Source: JACPSX01 sp035288405 [NCBI: bacterium] (GTDB lineage Bacteria; JACPSX01). Taken from it: a DNA stretch of 10,664 nt. The notes beneath the pieces are model-generated. The model ran no database searches. It had not been told where the DNA came from and saw nothing but the letters and a program-made list of their open reading frames with translations. A program made the position numbers and the translations under genes. Position 1 is the first letter of the stretch, and each line of letters opens with the position of its first letter. This document shows positions 1 through 8,385 of this stretch, piece by piece. The stretch is taken from contig DATEAK010000160.1 of NCBI GenBank assembly GCA_035288405.1, forward strand, positions 1 through 10,664, given 5' to 3'.

Positions 1-2
1 AC

Positions 3-1358
3 GCTATTACAGCCTTGGAGGCGGAACCGACCGCGACCTGCATCCCCACGCTGAAAACCATCGCCGGGCTTTTGTTCTTCTCCGCAGGTATCACACGGCG
101 GCGGGCCTATGCCGGGGAAGAGATCGTGTTTCGAGCCGCCGCCTGCACAGGCGCGCTTTATCATATCGACTTCTACCTAGTCTGCGGGAACTTGCCGGGG
201 CTGGAGTCCGGAGTCTATCACTTCAGCGTGCAGGACTTCTCACTGCGAAAGCTGCGGACGGGAGATCACCGTGAGGTCCTCGTGAAAGCCGGCGGAGGGG
301 AGTCTTCTCTGAAAACCGCTCCCGCCATTCTCATCTGTTCCGGAACATTCTGGAGGAACGCCTGGAAATACCGGGCCCGCACCTATCGACACTGCTTCTG
401 GGACAGCGGTACGATTCTCGCGAACCTGCTGGGCGTCTCGGAGGCCTTTGAGGTTCCATCCCGGATCGTAGGAGGCTTCATCGACTCCGAGGTCAATCAG
501 CTTCTGGATCTGGACCCGGACCGCGAGGTGGCACTGGCCCTCGTTTCCCTGGGGAAGAGCCAGACCCCTCCCCCTGAAATTCCCTACCATGCCGACCCCC
601 TGTCTCTTCCGACCGCGCCGTTGTCCAAGTCCCAGATTGACTACCCGGCCATCCGGGCCATGCACGCCGCCTCCTCACTCCAATCCGAGTCCGAAGTCAT
701 GGACTGGCGCGGCTCCACGGCGGCGGCGGATAGCCGCTCTCCTGTGGGGTCGCTCTTCTCTCTCCGTCCTCAAACGGACGCCGAGATTCCAGTGGATTCC
801 ATCTCCCAGGTGATTCTCAGAAGAGGCTCCACCCGGCAGTTCGCCCGGGAGCCGATCTCATTCGTCCAACTCTCCACGATGTTGGAGCGGGCAACGCGAG
901 GGATCCCGGCGGATTTTCTTACGCCAGCGGATGCCATGATCAATCAGATGTACCTCATCGTAAACGCCGTGGAGGATCTCCCGGCCGGAGCCTATGTGTT
1001 CCACCGGGACCTCCGGGCCCTCGAGCTGCTTAAAGAGGGGGACTTTCGCGGGGAGGCCGGTACCCTGGGACTCGAACAAGCACTGCCCGCGGATGCGAGC
1101 GTGAATGTTTATTTCCTCACCGATCTCACTCCGATCCTGGAGCGCTTCGGAAACCGGGGTTACCGGGCCGCCCAGCTCGAAGCCGGAATCATCGGTGGGA
1201 AGCTTTACCTGGCGGCCTATGCCCAGCGCCTGGGTGCCAGCGGCCTTACTTTCTACGATGATGACGTGACGTCGTTTTTTTCACCACATGCTGCGGGTAA
1301 AAGCGTCATGTTCCTAACCGCCCTGGGCAAGTCCAAGAAGCAAAGCTCTTCTCAATAA
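3..1358 (+). CDS. SagB/ThcOx-like double-domain nitroreductase, 5' truncated
   Basis: The frame is open to the left window edge, so the start codon lies outside; the TTG at 15 is only the first possible internal start. Two nitroreductase-like (FMN-binding fold) domains are visible. The first (nt ~60-560) contains LLFFSAGITRR, an FRAAACTGALYHIDFY stretch followed by GVYHF, and KYRARTYR near nt 366, which resemble the SagB-type PSxGxLxxxxxY...GxYxY and KYxxRxYR patterns. The second (nt ~800-1340) begins with RRGSTRQF (nt 819-842) and ends with GIIGGKLYLAAYAQRLGASG followed by TFYDDD. SagB proteins are FMN-dependent dehydrogenases that oxidise azolines in thiazole/oxazole-modified peptides. Stand-alone two-domain relatives are common and their substrates are mostly unknown. 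No YcaO, SagC or precursor-peptide gene is seen here, so a bacteriocin role is not supported inside the window. Family call fairly sure, substrate unknown. Confidence 0.8.
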   Translation, partial: AITALEAEPTATCIPTLKTIAGLLFFSAGITRRRAYAGEEIVFRAAACTGALYHIDFYLVCGNLPGLESGVYHFSVQDFSLRKLRTGDHREVLVKAGGGESSLKTAPAILICSGTFWRNAWKYRARTYRHCFWDSGTILANLLGVSEAFEVPSRIVGGFIDSEVNQLLDLDPDREVALALVSLGKSQTPPPEIPYHADPLSLPTAPLSKSQIDYPAIRAMHAASSLQSESEVMDWRGSTAAADSRSPVGSLFSLRPQTDAEIPVDSISQVILRRGSTRQFAREPISFVQLSTMLERATRGIPADFLTPADAMINQMYLIVNAVEDLPAGAYVFHRDLRALELLKEGDFRGEAGTLGLEQALPADASVNVYFLTDLTPILERFGNRGYRAAQLEAGIIGGKLYLAAYAQRLGASGLTFYDDDVTSFFSPHAAGKSVMFLTALGKSKKQSSSQ

Positions 1359-3227
<1,869 letters not shown>

Positions 3228-3347
3228 ACCCGCAAGATAAGATCTAGCGCGCTACACAATAAGGGTAACGTGTCCGCAATTTTTATCGCTGCCGGAGCGC
3301 CGGGAAAAGGACACACAGGCAAGTCCACAAATAGTGCCAATGAATGA

Positions 3348-3376
3348 TTGACACAAACGTGGGCGGTGAGTAAGCT
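3348..3376 (+). promoter_or_regulatory. putative sigma70-type promoter of the coiled-coil gene
   Basis: Perfect -35 TTGACA (3348-3353), 17-bp spacer, then TAAGCT (3371-3376), a weak -10 with three of six consensus bases. Transcription would begin near 3383, about 79 nt before the ATG at 3462. The 3228-3347 stretch before it holds no gene. It contains an inverted repeat GTGTCC/GGACAC (3270-3275, 3309-3314) with no T-run, so I see no clear thiC terminator. Confidence 0.55.
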
Positions 3377-3461
3377 TGGCTCGCTCATTTACCATTTGGT
3401 GATCCAGGAGGGGGAATCTGCGGCAAAACGCCGCCAACCATCTCGAAGAGAGGAGGGATCT

Positions 3462-3899
3462 ATGTTTCCTGAGATCGACTTGCTGACCAACCTCATCACA
3501 CGGCTCAAGTGGCTGCAGAGTGCACTGGAAGCGCTTCAGGCCGGGAATCCCTTGCCGCCGATTCATGATATCCCGGAGGGACCCATCGGCCAACTCATCC
3601 AGGCGGTGCAGCAGGTCGAGCAAAAAAACAACCAGCAGCAGGACCAGTTTCTCCAGAACTCCAGGGCGCTGCAGGTAAAGGAAGAAGAACTCCGGGATTT
3701 GCAAGCGAAACTCGAATCCGCGAATCGGGAATTAAGAGCTTCCCAGGAAAGCCGGGAAACGATCCAGAACGAATTGCAGAGCCGGATCATATCGGTGGAA
3801 GACCTCTTGGTACAACTGAATCAGGAAAAAGCGGCCATTCAGGAATGTGCCCGGCAATTGGTGGAGCAGGAGTACTCAGGGGCGAGGACCTCTGCGTAA
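3462..3899 (+). CDS. small coiled-coil protein of unknown function
   Basis: ATG 3462 is preceded by GAGAGGAGGGATCT, a strong ribosome-binding site. The frame opens earlier, at TTG 3348, but that codon is the -35 box, so I prefer 3462 (145 residues). The first 27 residues form an amphipathic-looking stretch (LLTNLITRLKWLQSALEALQ), followed by a Pro/Gly-rich hinge (NPLPPIHDIPEGP). From about residue 44 to 137 the sequence is rich in Gln, Glu, Leu and Arg with heptad-like spacing (VKEEELRDLQAKLESANREL), consistent with one long coiled coil. There is one cysteine near the C-terminus (QECARQL), and no signal peptide or membrane segment. I do not recognise a family. A structural or scaffold role is possible but is inference. 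Confidence 0.75.
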   Translation: MFPEIDLLTNLITRLKWLQSALEALQAGNPLPPIHDIPEGPIGQLIQAVQQVEQKNNQQQDQFLQNSRALQVKEEELRDLQAKLESANRELRASQESRETIQNELQSRIISVEDLLVQLNQEKAAIQECARQLVEQEYSGARTSA

Positions 3900-3984
3900 G
3901 AAGCGCAGGCATATTGAGCCTGACGACCATAACCGGCTCGGATTAACTCTCTCCGAGGCAAAATTGTCTTGAAGGTCCACGCTC

Positions 3985-4005
3985 CCGCGGGCCGGTTCCC
4001 CGCGG
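3985..4005. other. GC-rich inverted repeat between convergent genes
   Basis: CCGCGGG (3985-3991) pairs perfectly with CCCGCGG (3999-4005) across a 7-nt loop. A second weaker repeat, CTCGGA/TCCGAG, lies at 3937-3942 and 3952-3957. Both sit between the ends of the coiled-coil gene (+) and the dehydrogenase (-). Neither has a proper T-run on either strand, so a terminator role is only possible. Confidence 0.35.
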
Positions 4006-4032
4006 CCGGAGGGGTGGTGTTTCTTCAGCGCT

Positions 4033-5064
4033 CTATGTGTTCAGCATGATGACGGCCGGGTTGATGGCTCCGTGCTGGGACTTGTGAGCCGTGATTTCAA
4101 AAGCCTCCGGTAGTTTTTCGAGACCTTGCAGAACGTGGGTGATGTACGGCTTGAAGCGAACCTTCCCCTCCGCCACAAGCCGGCTTCCCAGTGCCATGAC
4201 GTCCGAGCTTGCCTCATCGGGGAAAATGTATTTGATCCGTTTGCCCCGCAAAGTGTTCAGGTCCAGAGTGACGTCGTCATGGTAAAAGGCAATTTGTACC
4301 AGCCGGCCTGAAAGCCGCACGGAGTCTATGGCCTGGAAAAGAGTCTTTCCGCCCGAGAGTCCAACTTCCGGGCTGCCGGAGGCACACTCGAAGACCACAT
4401 CGGCGCCCCGGCCCTCCGTAAGATCCAGGATCGCTTGGACAGGATTTTCCTTGCCGGCGTCTATTGTAATATCCGCTCCCAGCTCCCGGGACACCTTCAA
4501 GCACTGCTCCCGCACATCGATGCCGATCACTCGGGCTCCGGCCAACCGGCAGAGTTGCGTGATGTTTAATCCCATCACGCCCTGACCAAAAATTGCGGCC
4601 GTCTCACCGAGCTGGATCTTCGCCTCCCGGACGAGCTGGACACAGGAAGAGAGGGGCTGAAGAGCCGGAATCTCCAGGTCGGGAATCGTGGAATCGACTT
4701 TGGCAATTGCTTGCACCGGCAGCAGGACGGCCTCGGCAAAGCAGCCGGGGTAGTGGCTGCCGGCAATGTGCCCCGTGGAATAATGGAAATAGGCAACACG
4801 ATCTCCAGCCCGGAATCCGGAGCCTGCCGGCGCTTCCAGCACCTCGCCGCAAATCTCGTGTCCCATGGGGAAGGGGCCGATCTCCCGAATCAACTGCCTC
4901 ATCCTGTCAATGCCCCGTTTGCTGGTCCCCCAGAACCGCTGGATCTCGGTAATGCTTGGCTGGAAACCCTTCACCCGGATGAGTGCCCAGTCCGGCCGCA
5001 GTGCGGGGACAGGGACTTCTTCCAACCGCATCTCGTTTACATCGTAAACCCGCCAAGCTCGCAT
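4033..5064 (-). CDS. zinc-type MDR dehydrogenase (alcohol/sorbitol dehydrogenase-like) with altered zinc site
   Basis: A 343-residue medium-chain dehydrogenase/reductase. An N-terminal GroES-like domain holds GHE (68-70) and GDRVAYF (88-94). A Rossmann domain follows with GQGVMG (160-165) and IGID, where D183 at the end of strand 2 suggests NAD(H) rather than NADP(H). The residue normally providing the first catalytic-zinc cysteine appears to be Gln35 (VKGFQPS instead of VxGxCxS). His69, Glu70 and Cys141, the other expected site residues, are present, and so is Ser37 of the proton relay. The four-cysteine structural-zinc lobe is absent. Start ATG has GGAAGGAGGG just upstream. The gene is last in an apparent operon, 67 bp after the Sec-peroxiredoxin. 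Substrate unknown. Confidence 0.88.
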   Translation of the reverse strand: MRAWRVYDVNEMRLEEVPVPALRPDWALIRVKGFQPSITEIQRFWGTSKRGIDRMRQLIREIGPFPMGHEICGEVLEAPAGSGFRAGDRVAYFHYSTGHIAGSHYPGCFAEAVLLPVQAIAKVDSTIPDLEIPALQPLSSCVQLVREAKIQLGETAAIFGQGVMGLNITQLCRLAGARVIGIDVREQCLKVSRELGADITIDAGKENPVQAILDLTEGRGADVVFECASGSPEVGLSGGKTLFQAIDSVRLSGRLVQIAFYHDDVTLDLNTLRGKRIKYIFPDEASSDVMALGSRLVAEGKVRFKPYITHVLQGLEKLPEAFEITAHKSQHGAINPAVIMLNT

Positions 5065-5131
5065 AGACCCTCCTTCCCGATGAGACGATGGGGCTATTCG
5101 GACCGGGACTCAGGCAAAAGAAATTCCCTAT

Positions 5132-5599
5132 TTAGTGGGCCTGCAGTTTTCGGAGAACCTCCAAGGACTCGCGAGAGTGCCGCTCGAAATCCCGCGGGTC
5201 GTCGATGATATGCCGCACGAACCCATCGGGGTCAATGAGGAAGGTACGGCGGGCGGCGATTTTTTTCTCTTCGTCGTATGTGCCATAGGCCCGCGAAGCT
5301 TCGTAGTTCGGCCAATCACCCAACAGCGGGAAAGTAAGACCGAGCTGGCGGGCAAAAGCCGCTGCGCTGGGCGATGGATCCACGCTCACGCCGAGGATCT
5401 GCGCCTTCAGCTCACCGAAGGAAGGAGAGCATTCACCGAATGCCGTGAATTCCTTCGTTCAACCGCCGGTGAACGCCAGCGGATAAAAAGCGAGCACCAC
5501 CCACTTCGAACCCTTGTAAGAAGAGAGATGAACCGTCTCATTCGTGTTTCCGTCGCGCAGTGCAACGTCCGGAGCTGTGTCGCCGACTGCTGGTGCCAT
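5132..5599 (-). CDS. selenocysteine-containing peroxiredoxin (AhpE/Bcp-like), UGA read as Sec47
   Basis: Read from ATG 5599 (GGAGGGGG five bases upstream) to TAA 5132, the frame is 156 codons with one in-frame TGA at 5459-5461 (codon 47). Both sides are clearly one peroxiredoxin. The N-terminus is [17 protein letters not shown], then [14 protein letters not shown]. After the TGA comes [10 protein letters not shown], then [23 protein letters not shown] and [10 protein letters not shown]. The TGA falls on the peroxidatic cysteine of the PxxxTxxC motif (P40, T44, U47); the catalytic Arg is probably R117. Such enzymes reduce H2O2 and organic peroxides in the cytoplasm. A SECIS-like hairpin follows the TGA. 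The only cysteine is C57, a possible resolving residue. Length (155) is normal for the family. The gene sits between an LLM oxidoreductase and a dehydrogenase on the same strand. A nonsense mutation is the alternative, but the exact site, intact flanks and hairpin argue against it. Gene callers would report only the 3' half. Confidence 0.9.
5416..5461 (-). promoter_or_regulatory. bacterial SECIS element of the peroxiredoxin gene, with its UGA
   Basis: One base after the UGA (5459-5461), CGAAGGAA (5457-5450) pairs perfectly with UUCCUUCG (5423-5416). Inside, after an internal loop of 6 and 5 nt, GCAUUC (5443-5438) pairs perfectly with GAAUGC (5434-5429), leaving GGU at the tip (5437-5435). The first tip G is the 22nd base after the UGA. 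Bacterial SECIS hairpins lie within the coding sequence just after the UGA and present G residues early in the apical loop for SelB; E. coli fdhF has a GGU about 18 nt after its UGA. The match in place and loop sequence is good; function is inferred. Confidence 0.82.
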
Positions 5600-5637
5600 G
5601 GAATCCCCCTCCAAGTTCCCGGTGGCTTTCCTGAAAC

Positions 5638-5673
5638 CCGGTCCAAGTCTTGGAAAGCCCCGGCGTTTTTTTT
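5638..5673 (+). terminator. terminator-like hairpin antisense to the redox operon
   Basis: On the plus strand CCGG-TCCAA, loop GTC, TTGGA, five unpaired bases and CCGG (5638-5663) form an interrupted stem followed by CG and eight T (5666-5673). No plus-strand gene ends here. It lies in the 96-bp gap between the LLM gene and the peroxiredoxin gene, so it could only stop antisense transcription. It may have no function. Confidence 0.3.
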
Positions 5674-5695
5674 GCGAGAATGCTGACTGGACCGT

Positions 5696-6652
5696 TTACG
5701 AGAAATGCTTTGTAAACATCTCACCGGCCGCCGCCACCGGATCGAGATCTTGAACGTCCGGCATGCTGAAGATCAATCCGTCCAGGCCCGCATCAAGGTA
5801 CACTCGAATTTTCTCAGCTACGGTTTCGGGATCGCCGAAAGTGACGCGCTCCCGGAAGCGCGCCTCGTCCATCCGCCGTGCCGCGCGGTATTCCGCAGCC
5901 TTGCGCTCGGCCTCGGCTTGGGTGGAAGCGATGACCAGGATACCCAGGGCGGTCTTGATGATCTCTTTCGGATCGCGGCCCACGGCTTCACAATGGCGGG
6001 CAAGGACCTGCATCTTATGCCGGAGCGTTTCCACATCCCCAAAGACGTTGCACATGTCGGCGTACCGGGCGACGAGACGCAAGGTGCGGTGCTCGCCGTT
6101 ACCCCCGACCAGGATCGAAGGTCCGCCGGGTTGCACGGGGCGGGGGCTGTTCAGGACCTCATGAATCCGATAGTAACGACCTTCAAAGCTGGGAGCCTCC
6201 TGGGTAAACATGGCCCGGCATATCTGCAACGCCTCCTCAAGCCGGTCCATGCGCTCGCGCACAGGGGGAAAATCAAAGCCGTAACCTCTGTGCTCTTCCT
6301 CGTGCCAGGCCGCCCCGATACCGAGAATCGCCCGGCCGGAAGACACCACGTCCAGCGTAGTGACGATCTTGGCCAGCAGCGCCGGGTTGCGGTACGTGAC
6401 TCCGGTGACGAGCGTGCCCAACCGCACCCGCGATGTGCGGGCAGCGATGCCGGCGAGCAATGTATAGGACTCAAACATCGGATCCGTGCGTGGACCGACC
6501 GCGGGGATTTGATAGAGATGGTCCATCACCGTGACGGAATTGAAACCGGCCTTTTCGGCGGTGACGGCGATATCCGCGAGCCGATCGAACAACCGGTTCG
6601 TGGGCACGCCGGGAAAGGTGAAGCTCGGGATCTGCAGACCGAAGTATGGCAT
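5696..6652 (-). CDS. LLM-class (luciferase-like) F420-dependent oxidoreductase
   Basis: A 318-residue TIM-barrel flavin/F420 oxidoreductase. Features seen: MPYFGLQIPSF at the N-terminus, TVMDHLYQIP (41-50), RVRLGTLVTGVTYRNPALLA (76-95), LDVVSSGRAILGIGAAWHEEE around 100-120, GYGFDFPP (123-130), and GGPSILVGGNGE (176-187). These match the F420-dependent LLM subgroup rather than bacterial luciferase, and length is normal. Such enzymes transfer hydride between F420H2 (some use FMN) and diverse substrates; the substrate here is unknown. ATG 6652 has AAAAGGA seven bases upstream. It is the first gene of an apparent minus-strand operon, followed after 96 bp by the Sec-peroxiredoxin. F420 use is a family inference, with no cofactor genes in the window. 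Confidence 0.9.
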   Translation of the reverse strand: MPYFGLQIPSFTFPGVPTNRLFDRLADIAVTAEKAGFNSVTVMDHLYQIPAVGPRTDPMFESYTLLAGIAARTSRVRLGTLVTGVTYRNPALLAKIVTTLDVVSSGRAILGIGAAWHEEEHRGYGFDFPPVRERMDRLEEALQICRAMFTQEAPSFEGRYYRIHEVLNSPRPVQPGGPSILVGGNGEHRTLRLVARYADMCNVFGDVETLRHKMQVLARHCEAVGRDPKEIIKTALGILVIASTQAEAERKAAEYRAARRMDEARFRERVTFGDPETVAEKIRVYLDAGLDGLIFSMPDVQDLDPVAAAGEMFTKHFS

Positions 6653-6684
6653 TGCTTTATCCTTTTGTCAGGGGCGATTCCACG

Positions 6685-6712
6685 ATTACCAGGGTCAGGC
6701 GGTCTTCGTCAA
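6685..6712 (-). promoter_or_regulatory. putative promoter of the LLM/peroxiredoxin/dehydrogenase operon
   Basis: On the minus strand TTGACG (6712-6707) and GGTAAT (6690-6685) are 16 bp apart, giving a start near 6678 and a leader of about 26 nt. It faces the pirin promoter across the 258-bp divergent intergenic region (6653-6910), which otherwise holds only a short tandem GCTGAAC repeat near 6740. Confidence 0.5.
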
Positions 6713-6848
6713 GGCAAAAATGCGGGAGGAGCCGGGAAGCTGAACGCTGAACGCTTTCCAGCTTAAGGAGCCCAAGGGGAATCCCCGAGAACTTGCTACC
6801 GCGTTACTCCACAAATGAAACCAAGAGCGGGCAAGAGGAAAGGCTTAC

Positions 6849-6877
6849 TTGACGATCTCGCGCACGGGATCTACCCT
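6849..6877 (+). promoter_or_regulatory. putative promoter of the pirin gene
   Basis: TTGACG (6849-6854), 17-bp spacer, TACCCT (6872-6877, three of six -10 bases). A start near 6884 gives a ~27-nt leader and supports ATG 6911 as the pirin start rather than the upstream in-frame ATG at 6815, which lies before the promoter. Confidence 0.5.
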
Positions 6878-6910
6878 AATCCGCAGCAAGCAAGTCCTTC
6901 GGAGGCTACC

Positions 6911-7612
6911 ATGATCGAGATCATTCGAGCCCACGAGCACTATCACTTTCAGAACGACTGGCTTTCCAGTTACTGGCATTTCTCCTTCGATGAATTTTAC
7001 GATCCGAAGAAAGTCTCTTTTAGCGCTCTGCGGGTCTTCAACGATGACACGGTACAGCCCGACCGCGGGTTCGGCACCCACTCCCATCGTGAGATGGAAA
7101 TCGTCACCTATGTAATGCGCGGCCGCCTCGCACACCGGGACAGCACGGGCTCCGACTTCCTGATCAAGGCCGGTGAAGTCCAGCGCATGAGCGCGGGGAC
7201 GGGAATCAACCACTCCGAGATGAACCCCGATTCCATTGAGCCCGTCCATTTTTTGCAGATCTGGATCACTCCGGCCAAGAAAGGGCTCAAACCCGGCTAC
7301 GAGCAAAAGAATTTCTCCCGGCAGCAACGCCTGGGGACCCTGCTGCCCGTTGTCTCGGGTCGGGAAATCCCTGGATGTCTCCGGATCCATCAAGACACCA
7401 CGTTCTACATATCGAGACTGGACACCGGAGACCAGATAACGCACCCGCTTCCCTCTTCGTCCCAAAAGATCTATCTCTTTGTTATAGAAGGGGCAATAGC
7501 GCTCAATGGGGAAGTGCTTGGGGCTCGGGATGCTGTAAAACTAAGCGGACAACAAGACGTTCAACTCAAAGCCGGCGAGCCGTCGGAGTTGATCCTTCTG
7601 GACCTCCCCTGA
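6911..7612 (+). CDS. pirin family protein (bicupin; quercetin 2,3-dioxygenase-like)
   Basis: A 233-residue cupin-fold protein from ATG 6911, with GGAGG five bases before it. The N-terminal cupin carries the pirin metal-binding set: H57 and H59 in GFGTHSHREME, and H101 and E103 in GINHSEMN. These are the same positions and spacing as in human pirin and E. coli YhhW. HFLQIWI follows the metal site as in other pirins, and a less conserved C-terminal cupin ends the protein. Bacterial pirins bind Fe(II) or other metals; some show quercetinase activity and several respond to oxidative stress. The frame extends upstream to 6815, but the extra 32 residues look non-native. It is divergent from the redox operon, which may point to a shared stress theme (inference). 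Confidence 0.95.
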   Translation: MIEIIRAHEHYHFQNDWLSSYWHFSFDEFYDPKKVSFSALRVFNDDTVQPDRGFGTHSHREMEIVTYVMRGRLAHRDSTGSDFLIKAGEVQRMSAGTGINHSEMNPDSIEPVHFLQIWITPAKKGLKPGYEQKNFSRQQRLGTLLPVVSGREIPGCLRIHQDTTFYISRLDTGDQITHPLPSSSQKIYLFVIEGAIALNGEVLGARDAVKLSGQQDVQLKAGEPSELILLDLP

Positions 7613-7633
7613 GGGTATAATTGAAATAATCCC

Positions 7634-7662
7634 TTGACACTAAAGGATGGTGCCGATAGCAT
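7634..7662 (+). promoter_or_regulatory. sigma70-type promoter of the RRM gene
   Basis: Perfect -35 TTGACA (7634-7639), 17-bp spacer and TAGCAT (7657-7662, four of six). The start would be near 7669, leaving an untranslated leader of roughly 190 nt before the GTG at 7857. A TATAAT at 7616-7621 also exists but has no -35 at proper spacing. Confidence 0.7.
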
Positions 7663-7767
7663 ATTCCCACACTCATCAGCCGAGGGTCCATGGTGGGTGG
7701 CCTTGTTCACGGAGAGGCCCTAGACAGATATTGGCTTGCGACAGGAAATGACCGGAATTTACGCTCT

Positions 7768-7802
7768 GAGAGTTCTTCGGCTTACACACCTTCAAGACTC
7801 TC
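7768..7802 (+). promoter_or_regulatory. hairpin in the long leader of the RRM gene
   Basis: GAGAGT-t-CTT (7768-7777) pairs with AAGACTCTC (7794-7802), nine base pairs with one bulged T and a 16-nt loop. It lies about 55 nt before the start codon. No T-run follows, so it is not a terminator. A post-transcriptional role, such as autoregulation by the RNA-binding product or temperature control, is speculation. Confidence 0.35.
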
Positions 7803-7856
7803 CTTCCTCTCGGTCCCTGATCCCCAAGACAATGTCAAATAGCGAAGGAGGTACCT

Positions 7857-8168
7857 GTGGGTACTAAGTTGTACGTGGGGAATTTGCCCTACACAACGAC
7901 CGAGGAGCAGCTCAGTGAGCTCTTCTCAAAGCATGGAAACGTTCTGTCGGCTCGTGTGGTTACGGACAAGTACACGAGCCGGTCCCGAGGCTTCGGGTTC
8001 ATCGAGATGTCGACCCCTGACGAAGCCCAGCAGGCCATCACCAGCCTGGATGGCACTCAGATGGGCGGTCGCGCTCTCAAGGTGAACGAAGCCAAGCCTC
8101 AGGAGAAGCGGGAAGGCAGCTACGGCGGTGGCGGCGGCGGCAGAGGCCGGAGAGAGGAGCGCTGGTAA
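7857..8168 (+). CDS. small RRM-type RNA-binding protein
   Basis: A 103-residue protein starting at GTG 7857, preceded by AAGGAGGT with a 4-nt gap. It is a single RNA recognition motif: RNP2 is LYVGNL (residues 5-10) and RNP1 is RGFGFIEM (44-51), with the aromatic residues for base stacking present. The C-terminal tail is glycine-rich and basic (GGGGGGRGRREERW). This layout matches bacterial RRM proteins such as cyanobacterial Rbp, some of them cold-induced. The RNA target is unknown. The gene is a single transcription unit with its own promoter, a long leader and a strong terminator. Confidence 0.96.
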   Translation: MGTKLYVGNLPYTTTEEQLSELFSKHGNVLSARVVTDKYTSRSRGFGFIEMSTPDEAQQAITSLDGTQMGGRALKVNEAKPQEKREGSYGGGGGGRGRREERW

Positions 8169-8205
8169 GAGACTGACCTAGCGGACTACAACATCCGTCA
8201 TTAAA

Positions 8206-8234
8206 GGGTCGCCCTACGGGGCGACCTTTTTTTT
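8206..8234 (+). terminator. strong intrinsic terminator after the RRM gene
   Basis: GGTCGCCC (8207-8214) pairs perfectly with GGGCGACC (8219-8226) around a TACG loop, followed directly by eight T (8227-8234). It lies 38 nt after the RRM stop codon and separates this unit from the OsmC-like gene. Confidence 0.95.
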
Positions 8235-8346
8235 ACCTCACTTGGGTGTCCCGTCCATTCCCTCCCTACTCTCTGTCCTCACCGACCGGTTCACGGGGCC
8301 ACAGGTATCAAGCAAGAGAGATTACCCAGAACGCGCGCCCGCCGTG

Positions 8347-8352
8347 TATAAT
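8347..8352 (+). promoter_or_regulatory. putative -10 box for the Sec-OsmC-like gene
   Basis: A perfect TATAAT at 8347-8352 lies 33 bp before the ATG at 8386. The best -35 is a poor TTACCC at 8322-8327 with a 19-bp spacer, so the promoter may need an activator or be weak. The rest of 8235-8346 shows no other feature. Confidence 0.5.
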
Positions 8353-8385
8353 CATCCATCCACATTTTGCCAGGGGAGGATGATC

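Noticed and set aside
5132-5389. A separate 85-residue protein starting at GTG 5389
   Set aside because: It is the C-terminal half of the peroxiredoxin, lacks the active site, and is joined in frame through the TGA.
5459-5461. TGA as a nonsense mutation or sequencing error
   Set aside because: It hits exactly the catalytic Cys, is followed by a SECIS-like hairpin, and a second gene in the window shows the same arrangement. Still formally possible without reads.
6740-6757. Tandem GCTGAAC repeat in the divergent intergenic region
   Set aside because: Only two copies; too short to call an operator or mobile-element trace.
5705-6766. Long plus-strand frame of 353 codons
   Set aside because: It is antisense to the LLM oxidoreductase, has no family motifs and reflects GC-rich codon bias.
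7616-7621. TATAAT just after the pirin stop as the RRM promoter
   Set aside because: No -35 at 16-18 bp; the TTGACA/TAGCAT pair 40 bp later is better.
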